Below the pieces are notes generated by a model, which was given only the letters and a program-made list of their open reading frames with translations, did not search any database and was not told the DNA's origin. Positions 1-8,626 of a stretch of DNA of 64,000 bases are shown in pieces. The stretch is from Cellulomonas sp. 73-145 (GTDB lineage Bacteria; Actinomycetota; Actinomycetes; Actinomycetales; Cellulomonadaceae): positions 248,001 to 312,000 of the forward strand of contig MKTI01000005.1 of assembly GCA_001898185.1 (NCBI GenBank), written 5' to 3'. The number at the start of each line of letters is the position of its first letter. The stretch's first letter is position 1. The position numbers and the translations under genes are program-made.

Positions 1-415
1 CGGTGCAGCGGCCCGCCCATCCGCCGTCGCGCATCAGCTCGGACGGCATGTCCCAGTGGTTGAGCGTGACCACCGGGGTCGCGCCGCGCTCGAGGATCGC
101 GTCGACCAGCCGCTCGTAGTGGTCCAGGCCGCGCTGCTCCACCGGACCGCGGCCGGTCGGCAGCACGCGCGACCAGCCCACGGAGAACCGGTACGCGCCC
201 AGGTGCAGGTCGGCGACCAGCTGCACGTCGTCGGCCCACCTGCGGTAGGAGTCGCACGCGATCGAGCCGTCGCCGCCGCCCTCGACGGCACCGGGCCGGG
301 CGGTGAAGTCGTCCCACACCGACCGGCCGCGGCCGTCGGCGGTCAGGCTGCCCTCCGTCTGGTAGGCGGAGGTGGCGGCGCCCCACAGGAAGCCGTCGGG
401 GAACGTCGTGCTCAT
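1..415 (-). CDS. GH1 beta-glucosidase, N-terminal part (runs off the window)
   Basis: About 138 N-terminal codons of a glycoside hydrolase family 1 enzyme, which releases glucose or a related sugar from beta-linked oligosaccharides, probably in the cytoplasm because no signal peptide is seen. The protein opens with FPDGFLWGAATSAYQTEG, the typical GH1 N-terminal motif, followed by FSVGWSRVLPTGRG and LNHWDMPSELMRDGGW, both standard in the first half of the barrel. The catalytic glutamates lie beyond the window edge. ATG at 415 overlaps the TGA of the beta-mannosidase gene (ATGA), so it is the last visible gene of the minus-strand operon. Its substrate, beta-glucoside or beta-mannoside, cannot be told from this fragment. 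Confidence 0.9.
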   Translation of the reverse strand, partial: MSTTFPDGFLWGAATSAYQTEGSLTADGRGRSVWDDFTARPGAVEGGGDGSIACDSYRRWADDVQLVADLHLGAYRFSVGWSRVLPTGRGPVEQRGLDHYERLVDAILERGATPVVTLNHWDMPSELMRDGGWAGRCT

Positions 416-3087
416 GTGCGCGGGGTCCTCTCCAGGTCGATGCGTACGGGCGGTGCGTTCCAGGACTCGAGCCGCAGCGCGCGTCCCTCGGGCGGGGCGT
501 CGACCCAGTCGACGCGGTAGGTCCGCGCGGTCCCCGGCAGCAGCGGCCGCGGGTCGCCGGACGGCACCGCCCAGCCGGGCGCCTCGAACGGACGGTCGTC
601 CGTCAGGGTCAGACCGACCACGGCCGGGCCGCCCCGGTGGACCACGTGGACCAGCACCTGGTCGTCGTGCGGGACCGCCGTCACCTCGACGGCGGAGGGC
701 GCGAGGTCCAGGAGGGGCGCCCAGGTCGACGCCGTGGAGGTGAGCACCAGCTCGTGGTCGACGAGGTCCCCGTCAGGCCCCTCCCACAGTGCCTCCCACA
801 GGAGCATGGCGTCGGGCGGCAGCCCGTCCGCCGGGACCTGCAGCGCCCCGACCGGCACGGGGTCGCCCACGGCGTGCCCGACGGTCCACCGTCGCTCGGC
901 CAGCACGTCGCCCGCCAGGGTCCGCAGGCGGGCGGTGACCACCGAGCCGGCCGGGCGTCCGACGTCGGACCACAGCCACAGCTCGGCGTCCAGCGCGGGG
1001 TCCCCGCCCAGCACGGACGTGGGGGCCTGCACGGTCACCCGCTCCGCGGCGAAGGCCCTGGTCACGGCATGGAAGGCCGGCTTCGGGTCGCCGCGGTGGT
1101 CCACGCTGCTGGTGCACCAGGCGTTCGGGTAGGACTCGGCCAGCTGCCACGGCAGCACCAGGGAGCAGCGCGGCCAGCGGCGGCGGTCCGCCTCGACGGC
1201 GTACGCCAGCCCGGTCGCCTGCAGCAGCTGGCTGGCCCGCCGCAGCTGCTCGAGGTCCGTGAGCCGGTCGCCGAAGCTGCGCGCGACCAGCGGGGCGTTG
1301 TCCCACCAGTCACCCAGGTGCCGGTACACCGGGTTGCTGCGGTCGGCCGGCCAGCGGTCGTCCGGCGGCACCAGGTGCTCGAGCAGGCGCCGGTTCGCCA
1401 TGCCCTCCACGCCGAACTCGGTGTGCGCCAGCGCGGTCGCGGAGTCGTAGAGCCGGTGCTGCTCGCGCAGGCCCTGGTGCTCCCAGGGGCCGTGCACGTC
1501 GTGATGGTCCTCGGGTCGCGCGCCGCCCTGGCCCGGTCGGTAGTGGAACACGGGGCCGGACGGCGAGGTCGGCAGCCAGCTCCGGCCGGGGTCGAGGCGG
1601 GCGACCACCTCGTGCAGCGTCGCCAGCGCCGGTGAGCGGTCGTCCGTCAACGGGCCGCCGTCGTCGTCCAGCTCGTTCCCACCGCCCCACACCAGCAGGC
1701 TCGGGTGGTGCGTGCGCCGCGGCACCAGCTCCTCGGCGTCCCGCCGCAGCAGCTCGAGGTACTCGGCGTCGGTGCTCGGCGCGCTCTGCAGCCCCGAGCT
1801 CGACAGGGAGAACTCCTGCCAGACGAGCAGCCCGGCCTCGTCGCACGCCTCGTAGAACGCCTCGGTCTCCACCAGGCCGCCGCCCCAGACGCGCAGCACG
1901 GCCGCGCCCGACCGCGCCGCCAGGTCCACCAGGTGCCGCACGCGGGCGGGCGGCACCGCACCGTGCTGCGCGTCGACCGGCGCCCAGTTCCAGCCGACGC
2001 CCGGAACCGGCCGACCGTCCACCTCCAGCCGGTACGGCAGCGACCCCGCCGGCGCGCCGGGCGCGTGGACCAGGCGCGCGTCCCGGAACCCGGTCAGCCC
2101 CTCCCAGCGCGGCTCGACGTCGTCGTCCACCCGCAGCCGCACGCGGTACGTGGTCGGGGTGCCCAGCCGCCGCGGGAGCCAGTGGCGGGGCTCCGGAACG
2201 GTGACGGCGACCGTGGCCGTGTCGTCGCCGTCAACCACGTCGGCGGCCGCCGACGCCACCACCCCACCGCCCGTCGCGACCACCTCGAGCCCGACGCGGG
2301 TGCCCCGGTGGCCGGGGTCAAGGCGCAGCGCGGCCGTGACCAGGCCGTCGGCCCCGTCGGGCGCCAGCCGCGCCTGCACCTGCACCTGGGCGAGGTGGGT
2401 GCGGGCGGTGACCACGCGCACCGACTTACAGGCGCCCTGGTGCGGGAACCGCGGGGAGAAGTCCCAGCCCTCGTTCAGCCGGGGGGCATGACGGCGGACC
2501 AGCTCCGTGCGGCCCACCTGCGGCTGCCCCGGGGGCACCGGGGCGATCACCAGGGCGAGCCGGTGGGGGCCGGCCGCCGCAGCCGCACCGGTCAGCGCGA
2601 ACCGGGCCTGCCGGTACAGGGTCTGCGTGCGGCCCAGCACCTCGCCGTCCCACAGCACCTCGGCCTGCGGGTCCACCCCGTCCACCTCGAGCACCCGCGT
2701 GCAGCCGCTCGGCAGGTCGGCGAGGTCGACCTGCCGACGCAGCACCCACGAGCGGGTACCGGTCCACTCGCAGTCGCGGGACTGCCGGGCCCGGTAGGGG
2801 TCGGACAGCTCGCCGCACCGCCACAGGTCGGTCACCACCGTGCCGGGGACGGTCGCCGGCCACCAGCCGGGCGCGGCGCCCGGGCCGACCGAGACACCGG
2901 CCGCCGGGTCGGGGACGCTGTTGCGGACCGGCCCGAGCGGCGCGTCCACGTACCAGCGCCACGTCTCCCCCAGCGCCTCGCGCAGCCACCACCCAGGACC
3001 GCCGAGGTCGAGCACGGCACCGGTGAGCACCTCGCCGAGCCTGCTCGCCGCCGGGTCGTTCAGCGCCACGCCGCCACCGCGTCCCAC
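412..3087 (-). CDS. GH2 beta-mannosidase
   Basis: 891-residue exo-acting beta-D-mannosidase of glycoside hydrolase family 2. It removes terminal mannose from beta-mannosides and, lacking a signal peptide, probably acts in the cytoplasm on imported manno-oligosaccharides. The jelly-roll/Ig-like part occupies roughly residues 30-340 and the barrel follows. Family-typical segments are VLRVWGGGLVETEAFYEACD (398-417), VWGGGNELDDDGG with the likely acid/base E472, and HTEFGVEGM with the likely nucleophile E557. GTG at 3087 is chosen because GGAG lies 8 nt upstream; it overlaps the preceding phosphorylase gene by 28 nt. GTG at 3069 is an alternative. It is in the middle of a tightly overlapping operon with two other carbohydrate-active enzymes. 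Confidence 0.9.
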   Translation of the reverse strand: MGRGGGVALNDPAASRLGEVLTGAVLDLGGPGWWLREALGETWRWYVDAPLGPVRNSVPDPAAGVSVGPGAAPGWWPATVPGTVVTDLWRCGELSDPYRARQSRDCEWTGTRSWVLRRQVDLADLPSGCTRVLEVDGVDPQAEVLWDGEVLGRTQTLYRQARFALTGAAAAAGPHRLALVIAPVPPGQPQVGRTELVRRHAPRLNEGWDFSPRFPHQGACKSVRVVTARTHLAQVQVQARLAPDGADGLVTAALRLDPGHRGTRVGLEVVATGGGVVASAAADVVDGDDTATVAVTVPEPRHWLPRRLGTPTTYRVRLRVDDDVEPRWEGLTGFRDARLVHAPGAPAGSLPYRLEVDGRPVPGVGWNWAPVDAQHGAVPPARVRHLVDLAARSGAAVLRVWGGGLVETEAFYEACDEAGLLVWQEFSLSSSGLQSAPSTDAEYLELLRRDAEELVPRRTHHPSLLVWGGGNELDDDGGPLTDDRSPALATLHEVVARLDPGRSWLPTSPSGPVFHYRPGQGGARPEDHHDVHGPWEHQGLREQHRLYDSATALAHTEFGVEGMANRRLLEHLVPPDDRWPADRSNPVYRHLGDWWDNAPLVARSFGDRLTDLEQLRRASQLLQATGLAYAVEADRRRWPRCSLVLPWQLAESYPNAWCTSSVDHRGDPKPAFHAVTRAFAAERVTVQAPTSVLGGDPALDAELWLWSDVGRPAGSVVTARLRTLAGDVLAERRWTVGHAVGDPVPVGALQVPADGLPPDAMLLWEALWEGPDGDLVDHELVLTSTASTWAPLLDLAPSAVEVTAVPHDDQVLVHVVHRGGPAVVGLTLTDDRPFEAPGWAVPSGDPRPLLPGTARTYRVDWVDAPPEGRALRLESWNAPPVRIDLERTPRT

Positions 3088-4622
3088 GCGGCCAGCTCCG
3101 CGACGGAGGTGGCCTCCACCGTTCCCTCGGGCGTGGTCGCCGCCACCCGCAGCTGCGGCCGGCCGGGCGTGAAGTCCGCGATGAGCCGGACCCGGTGCTC
3201 GCCCGCCGTCCAGTGCAGCACGATCCGGTGCTCGTCGAGCACCTCGACCGAGTGCTCGCCGGCGAAGGCCGGGTGCTCGGTGCGCAGAGCGACGAGCGCG
3301 AGCTGGGCGCGGGCGACCTCCGTGGTCAGGGCGTCACGCAGCTCCTCGGCCGTGTAGCGATGCCGGTTGGCCTCGCGGCCCTGCCCGGTCCGCTCGTACT
3401 GCGGCACGTCGTTGAGACCCCCGAGCAGCCCCACGTAGTACACCTGCGGGAGGCCCGGCAGGAACACCTGGACCGCCCGCGCCAGCACCAGGGCGGTCGC
3501 GTCGCCGCCGAGGACGCTGAGGAACGTCGACGCGATCTGGTGCGGCACCCGCGTCCAGGCGACGCGCTGGGACATCCGGTCGGACGCGCCGCCCGTGAGC
3601 TCGGCGGCGCGGGCGAACAGGGCCGCCATCTCCTCCTCGTCGAGCAGACCCGGCCGGCCCGCCCCCGGCCCGGCGTCGACCACGCCGATCCCGTCGTGCG
3701 TGTCCAGCACCGTGATGGTGTTCCGGGGCCGCACCTCGAGCCACTCGACCAGCGGACCGATCCGGCCTGTGCCCATCGCGTGCAGCAGCAGCGGCGGCAG
3801 CGCGAAGTCGTACACCAGGTCGACCAGCTCGGCGACCGCCTGCTGCTGGGACACGTGCGCGTGCACCTCGACGAGCACCACGAGGCCCTCCTCGTGCGCC
3901 ATCGCGACGGCCTCGCGGACGAACCGCAGCGTCTCGGGCGTGACGAAGCTGTCGGTACCGGGGGTCTTGACGGCGTAGCCGACGGCGTCGAGCCGCACGA
4001 TGCGCACGCCCGCAGCGGCCAGGGTCCGCATGATGCGGCGCAGGTACTCGCGGGCGACCGGGTGGTCGACGTCGAGGTCCACCTGGCTGGGCAGGAAGGT
4101 GGTCCACACGAGCCGGCGGGTGCCGTCCGCCTGCTGGTACGGCGTGAACGGCAGGCCGCCCCGCGGTCGGTAGATCCGGGTGATGTCCGCCTCGGTCCCG
4201 CCGTGCGGGAACACCCGGTCGTAGGTGAGGAACATGCCGTCCCACGGCGAGGCGGTGCCGTGCGCCAGCCAGTCGGTGAACTCCCGGGAACGGGCCGACA
4301 CGTGGTTGACGATCAGGTCGGCGGTGAGCGCCAGCCCGTCGTCCGCGAGCGCGCGGACGTCGGCCCACGTGCCGAGGCACGGGTCGACGGTGCCGTGGTC
4401 CACGGGGTCGAAGCCGGCGTCGTCGCCGTCGAACGGCGTGAAGAACGGCAGGAGGTGGACGCCGGAGAAGCGGTCGAGCGGACCCGTGGTCAGCAGCCGG
4501 CGCATGCCGGCCAGGTCACCGCCGAGCCGGTCGGTGTAGGCCAGCAGGTGCACGCCCGCCAGCACGTCCCCGGCCGCGCCGGCTGTCCCGGTCGCCGCGG
4601 CCAGCTCGGCTGCCCCGGCCAT
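3060..4622 (-). CDS. GH13_18 sucrose phosphorylase-type glycoside phosphorylase
   Basis: 520 residues, the usual length for GH13 subfamily 18, whose members phosphorolyse alpha-glucosides (sucrose, sucrose-6'-phosphate, glucosylglycerol or glucosylglycerate) to alpha-glucose-1-phosphate. The fold hallmarks are intact: RLDAVGY with the likely nucleophile D212, VLVEVHAHV with the acid/base E252, and VLDTHDGIGV with the third acid D310. Spacings of 40 and 58 residues match the characterised bifidobacterial enzyme. No signal peptide. The start at 4622 shares one base with the stop of the upstream racemase-like gene (TGATG). Acceptor specificity cannot be read from sequence alone; its place beside a beta-mannosidase, kinase and aldolase suggests a glucoside released during catabolism of an unusual compound. 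Confidence 0.88.
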   Translation of the reverse strand: MAGAAELAAATGTAGAAGDVLAGVHLLAYTDRLGGDLAGMRRLLTTGPLDRFSGVHLLPFFTPFDGDDAGFDPVDHGTVDPCLGTWADVRALADDGLALTADLIVNHVSARSREFTDWLAHGTASPWDGMFLTYDRVFPHGGTEADITRIYRPRGGLPFTPYQQADGTRRLVWTTFLPSQVDLDVDHPVAREYLRRIMRTLAAAGVRIVRLDAVGYAVKTPGTDSFVTPETLRFVREAVAMAHEEGLVVLVEVHAHVSQQQAVAELVDLVYDFALPPLLLHAMGTGRIGPLVEWLEVRPRNTITVLDTHDGIGVVDAGPGAGRPGLLDEEEMAALFARAAELTGGASDRMSQRVAWTRVPHQIASTFLSVLGGDATALVLARAVQVFLPGLPQVYYVGLLGGLNDVPQYERTGQGREANRHRYTAEELRDALTTEVARAQLALVALRTEHPAFAGEHSVEVLDEHRIVLHWTAGEHRVRLIADFTPGRPQLRVAATTPEGTVEATSVAELAAWDAVAAWR

Positions 4623-5296
4623 CAGGGCACCACCCCGTCGACCACCTCGAGGAAGCGTCGGACGCCGCTGGCCGGCGAGCTCAGCACCGCGACGCCGGGC
4701 GCCGCGCCTGCCGCCGCCCCGGCCATCGACGCCTGCGCCAGCACCACGACGTCCGCCCGGGCGGCCGCCGCGCGCGCGGCCTGCGCCACCAGCTCGTCGT
4801 GCCGTCCCAGGTCGCGGGCGCTCCGCGCGTCGAACGCGCCCTCCACGACGGTCGCCTCGACCGCGAGCTGGCGACCCGCCGCCCGGGCGCTGCGCTCCAC
4901 GAGCCGCGCCGTCGGTCCGAGCGTCGAGGCGAGGGTCGCCAGCACCGTGACGCTGCCGCTGCCGCCGGCCGCACGGGCCACCGCCTCGTCGGCCATCGCG
5001 GCGTCGACCCGGACCACCGGCACGTCGACCAGGCCGTCCACCTCGTCCGCCACCTCACCGATCGACGAGCACGTCACCAGCACCGCCCCGGCCCCGACGT
5101 CCACCAGGTGCCGGACGTGCGCGAGGACGGCGCGTCGCACCTCGTCGGTCACCCCGACGGCCACGGCGGTGCTCAGCAGCCAGGCGTCGGCGACGTGCAC
5201 CCGGCGCAGCCCGGGGCGCGCGTCGTCCAGCAGCCCGTCGAACGTCGGCACCAGCCCGGGCACGGTGTGCAGCAGCCCGACGAGGCCCGCGGTCAT
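4622..5296 (-). CDS. Asp/Glu/hydantoin racemase family protein
   Basis: 224 residues with the aspartate/glutamate racemase fold. The first catalytic-cysteine motif is clear (VLVTCSSIGEV, near residue 75), but the second half has VVVLAQASMAG where family racemases carry the partner cysteine, so a two-base racemisation is unlikely as it stands. Members of this superfamily also include isomerases and decarboxylases using one cysteine. The start ATG at 5296 overlaps the stop of the aldolase gene (ATGA) and the stop touches the next start, so it is translationally coupled inside the operon. The substrate is unknown; co-transcription with an FGGY kinase and YihT-like aldolase suggests a sugar-acid or sugar intermediate rather than cell-wall amino acids. 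Confidence 0.75.
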   Translation of the reverse strand: MTAGLVGLLHTVPGLVPTFDGLLDDARPGLRRVHVADAWLLSTAVAVGVTDEVRRAVLAHVRHLVDVGAGAVLVTCSSIGEVADEVDGLVDVPVVRVDAAMADEAVARAAGGSGSVTVLATLASTLGPTARLVERSARAAGRQLAVEATVVEGAFDARSARDLGRHDELVAQAARAAAARADVVVLAQASMAGAAAGAAPGVAVLSSPASGVRRFLEVVDGVVP

Positions 5297-6192
5297 GCCT
5301 GCCGCCACGGGCGCGCCTCGGCGTCGACGACCTCCACCAGCCGTTCCAGGCGGGGCACCGACACGGCGGCCAGCGCGGCCGGCACGTCCGGTCGCCCGAC
5401 GACGTCGCTCCACAGCGCGCGGCCGGCCAGGAACCCGCTCGCACCCCCGCGGCACGCGGCGGTGACCGCCGCCAGGAAGCTGTCCCGGTCGACGCCCTGG
5501 GAGAGCACCACCCACGGCCCCTGGATCCGGGCGCCGAGCAGCTCCGAGAGGTGCTGCAGCTCCTCCGGCGAGCCCACGCCCGCACTGGGCACCTGCGCCT
5601 TGTAGAGGCTGGGTCCCAGCGGCGACAGCTCCGAGGCCGCCTCCCGGATCGCCGCGTCGAGGTCCCAGCTGCCGTCCCGCTGCTCGGCGGGCGTCGCCCG
5701 GACCACGGGCTCGAGCACGGACAGCAGCCCGCGCTCGCGTGCGGCCGCCACGAACCGCTCCGCGAGCGCCACCCGCTGCTCCCGGTGCGCGTCGCGGCGC
5801 CAGATCACCAGGAGCTTGAGCGCCGCCACGCCGCCGAGGTCGGTCTCGTCGAGCACCACCCGGTCGAGCGAGGTCTCCTCGACCGGTCCGCCCTCCTTCT
5901 GCTCCAGGGCGTCCGCCGCGAGGATCAGCCCGCAGCCGGGCGGCAGCAGGCCTCCGGCGCGCATGTCCTCGAAGCCGTAGTGCCGGTCGATGAGGAACCC
6001 GGACGCCAGCGGCGCGAGCGCGCGGGCGACGTCGAGCTTGAACCGGACGATCGCGTCGCGGTCCGGCCGCCCGGCACCCGCCTGGTCGAACATCGTGCTG
6101 AGGCTCTCGCGCTGGTCCATGGCCACCATGGCCAGGCCGCCGGACGGCCGGGCGATCGCGTCGAGGGTGGGTGCGGAGGCGGCTGCGGTCAT
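5293..6192 (-). CDS. Class I aldolase, YihT/LacD family
   Basis: 299-residue Schiff-base aldolase resembling sulfofructose-1-phosphate aldolase YihT and tagatose-1,6-bisphosphate aldolase LacD. The family pattern is followed throughout: ARPSGGLAMVAMDQRES near the N-terminus, LKLLVIWRRD, SLYKAQVP holding the probable Schiff-base lysine, and GASGFLAGRALWSDVVG near the end. It should cleave a ketose-1-phosphate or bisphosphate to DHAP plus an aldehyde. ATG at 6192 has GGAAGGAC just upstream and overlaps the kinase stop (ATGA), so the kinase may make its substrate. No other sulfoquinovose genes (isomerase, sulfoquinovosidase) are seen nearby, so sulfosugar use is only a possibility. Confidence 0.82.
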   Translation of the reverse strand: MTAAASAPTLDAIARPSGGLAMVAMDQRESLSTMFDQAGAGRPDRDAIVRFKLDVARALAPLASGFLIDRHYGFEDMRAGGLLPPGCGLILAADALEQKEGGPVEETSLDRVVLDETDLGGVAALKLLVIWRRDAHREQRVALAERFVAAARERGLLSVLEPVVRATPAEQRDGSWDLDAAIREAASELSPLGPSLYKAQVPSAGVGSPEELQHLSELLGARIQGPWVVLSQGVDRDSFLAAVTAACRGGASGFLAGRALWSDVVGRPDVPAALAAVSVPRLERLVEVVDAEARPWRQA

Positions 6193-7721
6193 GCTGGGTC
6201 CTTCCGAGGACGGGTGAGCGCACCCTGCGGGGCGCCCACGGGGGCAGGTGTGGCGGCGGTCGCCGCGGCGAGCACGCCGGGGGCCCCGGTGGCGGCGGCG
6301 ACGAAGCGTGCGGCGACCGCGTCGTAGCGCGGGTCGGGCCGGCCGGGCGCGGCGACGGCGGACAGCTGGGCCGAGCCGAGCCCGACGCGCTCGGCGGCGA
6401 GCAGCGCGGCCCCGACGGCCACCGGTTCGGGGCAGTCGGTGAGCTGCAGGGGCACCTCCGCGACCTCGGCGGCGACCCGCGCCCACGCCGGGTTGCGCAC
6501 CAGCGGCGCGCCGAGCGCCGTGATCGCGCCGGGCCTCCACGCCGGTCCGCCCGCTCGTGCGGCGAGGCGCTCCTGCTCGGCGGTCATCCAGCGGGCGTGC
6601 AGGCAGACGCCCTCGAGGACGGCCTTGGCGAACCTCGCCGCCGGACGGCGCTCGCCGAGCACCTCCAGGCGGGCGGACGGGTCGGGCTCCGGCGTCTGAC
6701 GGCCCGAGACGTACGGCAGGACCAGGACCCCCGTCGGCCCGGGACCCGCGGCGTCGACGAGGCCGGGCAGCTCGTCCAGCGGCAGCCCGGTGGTCTCGCT
6801 CCACCACCGCAGGGCGGCCCCCGCGCTCGACGACCCCGCGAGCAGCGCCTGGTCCCGGCCGGACGGTGTGACCACCACGCTCATCCCCGCCCGGGACGCC
6901 GCCCGTCGCAGGCCGGGCTCCAGCGGCCCCCCGAGCACGGTGATCACCGCCTCGGAGGTCCCGACGGAGTCGACGCGCTGACCGGGACGCCGCACGCCGG
7001 CGCCGTAGGCACCGACCGCGTGGTCGTGCCCCGCGACCACCACCGGGGTGCCTGGCCGCAGCCCGGCCGCGACCAGGGCCGCGGACCGGACGTGGCCGGC
7101 CACCGCGCCCGGGGCCACGACGTGCGGCAGCCGGTCCGGGCGCAGCCCCACCTCGGCGAGCAGCTCCGGGTCGAAGCCGACCGGCAGCGGCCCGCTGCCC
7201 TCGGGGAGCCGGTACGCCTGGGTGCGTCCCGCCAGCGTGTGGTCCGTCGCCAGGGTCCCGGTCAGCACCAGGCACGCCAGGTCCGCGACCCCGGCCCACC
7301 GCACCATCGCCGACCAGCGGTCCGGCTCGTGCTCGCGCAGCCACGCCCACGTCGCCAGGGGCACCTTCGCCGACGGCCGCACGCCGGTGGCGGCCGCCAG
7401 CTCCTGCGCGCCGAGCCGCTCGGCGAGGCGGCGCGCCTGGACCTCGGCACGGTGGCCGTCCCAGCGCAGCCAGTCGCCGAGCGGTCGGTCGTCGCCGTCG
7501 AGCGGCACGCCGGTCTCCGCCATGGAGGAGATGCCGACCGCATCCGGCGCCGCACCGTCACGCAGCACCTCGCGCACCAGCGCGGCGAGCACCGGCTCCA
7601 ACGCGGCGGGGGCCGGTGTGGCAGCCCACGCCGTGGCCACCACGCGCACGGCGCCGTCGCGCACAACCACCAGGGCCGCCTTCGTGTTGGTGGTGCCGAG
7701 GTCCAGCCCGAGGGCGCGCAC
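6189..7721 (-). CDS. FGGY-family carbohydrate kinase
   Basis: About 510 residues of a xylulokinase/gluconokinase-type FGGY kinase that phosphorylates an imported sugar or polyol with ATP. The N-terminal phosphate-binding motif LGLDLGTTNTK lies at residues 4-14 and VAGHDHAVGAYGAG carries the expected catalytic aspartate. The GTG at 7721 is preferred because AGGGGG sits 7 nt upstream and the phosphate-binding loop then falls at the usual distance from the N-terminus; an ATG at 7775 adds 18 residues but has no ribosome-binding site and would lie in the operator. It is the first gene of the minus-strand operon, divergent from a DeoR regulator. The substrate is not identifiable from the sequence. 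Confidence 0.88.
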   Translation of the reverse strand: MRALGLDLGTTNTKAALVVVRDGAVRVVATAWAATPAPAALEPVLAALVREVLRDGAAPDAVGISSMAETGVPLDGDDRPLGDWLRWDGHRAEVQARRLAERLGAQELAAATGVRPSAKVPLATWAWLREHEPDRWSAMVRWAGVADLACLVLTGTLATDHTLAGRTQAYRLPEGSGPLPVGFDPELLAEVGLRPDRLPHVVAPGAVAGHVRSAALVAAGLRPGTPVVVAGHDHAVGAYGAGVRRPGQRVDSVGTSEAVITVLGGPLEPGLRRAASRAGMSVVVTPSGRDQALLAGSSSAGAALRWWSETTGLPLDELPGLVDAAGPGPTGVLVLPYVSGRQTPEPDPSARLEVLGERRPAARFAKAVLEGVCLHARWMTAEQERLAARAGGPAWRPGAITALGAPLVRNPAWARVAAEVAEVPLQLTDCPEPVAVGAALLAAERVGLGSAQLSAVAAPGRPDPRYDAVAARFVAAATGAPGVLAAATAATPAPVGAPQGALTRPRKDPA

Positions 7722-7768
7722 GGACGCCCCCTCGTTGGCCCCTGCACCGGCGCTCACGACCCCCAGTA

Positions 7769-7784
7769 TGTTCATGCACGAACA
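7769..7784. promoter_or_regulatory. Probable DeoR operator between divergent operons
   Basis: TGTTCATGCACGAACA is a 16-bp inverted repeat with one mismatched pair, in the 122-bp gap between the FGGY-kinase operon and the deoR gene. A second inverted repeat, GTCAACG at 7790-7796 with CGTTGAC at 7807-7813, lies beside it. Position and symmetry suit a site for the adjacent DeoR protein controlling both directions; this is inference. Confidence 0.6.
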
Positions 7785-7843
7785 GATTGGTCAACGAATG
7801 TGCGCCCGTTGACATCCCGCCCGGGCCGCCGTTCAATGGCGCC

Positions 7844-8626
7844 GTGCGCTACACCGCCGCGCCCCGGCGACGCGAGGAGCTGCTGCGGCGCATCACCGAC
7901 ACCGGCTACGTCTCCAGCGCCGCCGCCGCGAGCGAGTTCGGCGTGTCCGAGATGACGATCCGCCGCGACCTGCACGCCCTGGCAGCGGACGGTCTCGCGC
8001 GCCGGGTGCTCGGCGGCGCGAGCGCGGCCGCCCTCCCCTACAGCGAGCGCCGCGGTCTCGCGGAGCGCGAGAAGGAGGCCGTCGCGCGCGCCGCGGTGCC
8101 GCTGCTGGCCGGAGCGGCGGTCGTCGCGCTCGACGCCGGCACCACGGTCGCCGCGCTCGCCCGCGTGCTGCCCGGCGGCCTCACGGTGGTCAGCCACTCC
8201 GTGCCGGTGCTCACCGCGTGCAGCGAGCGCGAGGACCTCGAGGTCCTCGGCCTGGGCGGCGTCTTCCACCGCGAGACGCGGTCGTTCACCGGCGAGCACA
8301 CACGCGCCGCGCTGGCGGACCTCGCGGTCGACGTCGCCGTGCTGTCCGCCACGGGGGTGGGGCCGGACGGCGTCTACTCGGCCAAGGCGGCCGACGCGGA
8401 GGTGAAGCGGGCGATGCGCGCCTCGGCCGCCGCGGTCGTCCTCCTGGTGGACCACCGCAAGCTCGACGTGCGCGCGCCGATCCGGTTCTGCCGGCTCGAG
8501 GACGTCCGGACGGTCGTCGTCGACGACGGCGCCTCCGCCGAGCAGCTCGCCATGCTGCGGGACCGGTGCCCGGAGGTCGTCGTGGCCCGCACCGGGTCGG
8601 CCGGGGACGGCGCGCGGGCCCGATGA
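7844..8626 (+). CDS. DeoR-family transcriptional regulator
   Basis: 260-residue DeoR-type repressor. A winged helix-turn-helix occupies about residues 8-60 (ASEFGVSEMTIRRDLHAL, then GLARRVLGGA) and a sugar-phosphate-sensing DeoRC domain follows, with DAGTTVAALAR as the phosphate-binding element and the VDHRKLDVRAP segment near the C-terminus. GTG at 7844 gives the normal N-terminal length; the nearby ATG at 7836 is out of frame. Its stop overlaps the start of the OtnK-like kinase gene (ATGA). It most likely responds to a phosphorylated intermediate made by one of the flanking kinases and controls both divergent units. Confidence 0.88.
   Translation: MRYTAAPRRREELLRRITDTGYVSSAAAASEFGVSEMTIRRDLHALAADGLARRVLGGASAAALPYSERRGLAEREKEAVARAAVPLLAGAAVVALDAGTTVAALARVLPGGLTVVSHSVPVLTACSEREDLEVLGLGGVFHRETRSFTGEHTRAALADLAVDVAVLSATGVGPDGVYSAKAADAEVKRAMRASAAAVVLLVDHRKLDVRAPIRFCRLEDVRTVVVDDGASAEQLAMLRDRCPEVVVARTGSAGDGARAR

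Noticed and set aside
1705..3357. A 550-codon plus-strand frame opposite the beta-mannosidase
   Set aside because: Low-complexity Arg/His/Gln/Pro translation typical of antisense frames in GC-rich genes; the opposite strand has catalytic motifs.
5293..6192. Sulfoquinovose degradation locus
   Set aside because: The aldolase resembles YihT, but no sulfoquinovosidase, isomerase, PfkB-type kinase or sulfonate exporter accompanies it.
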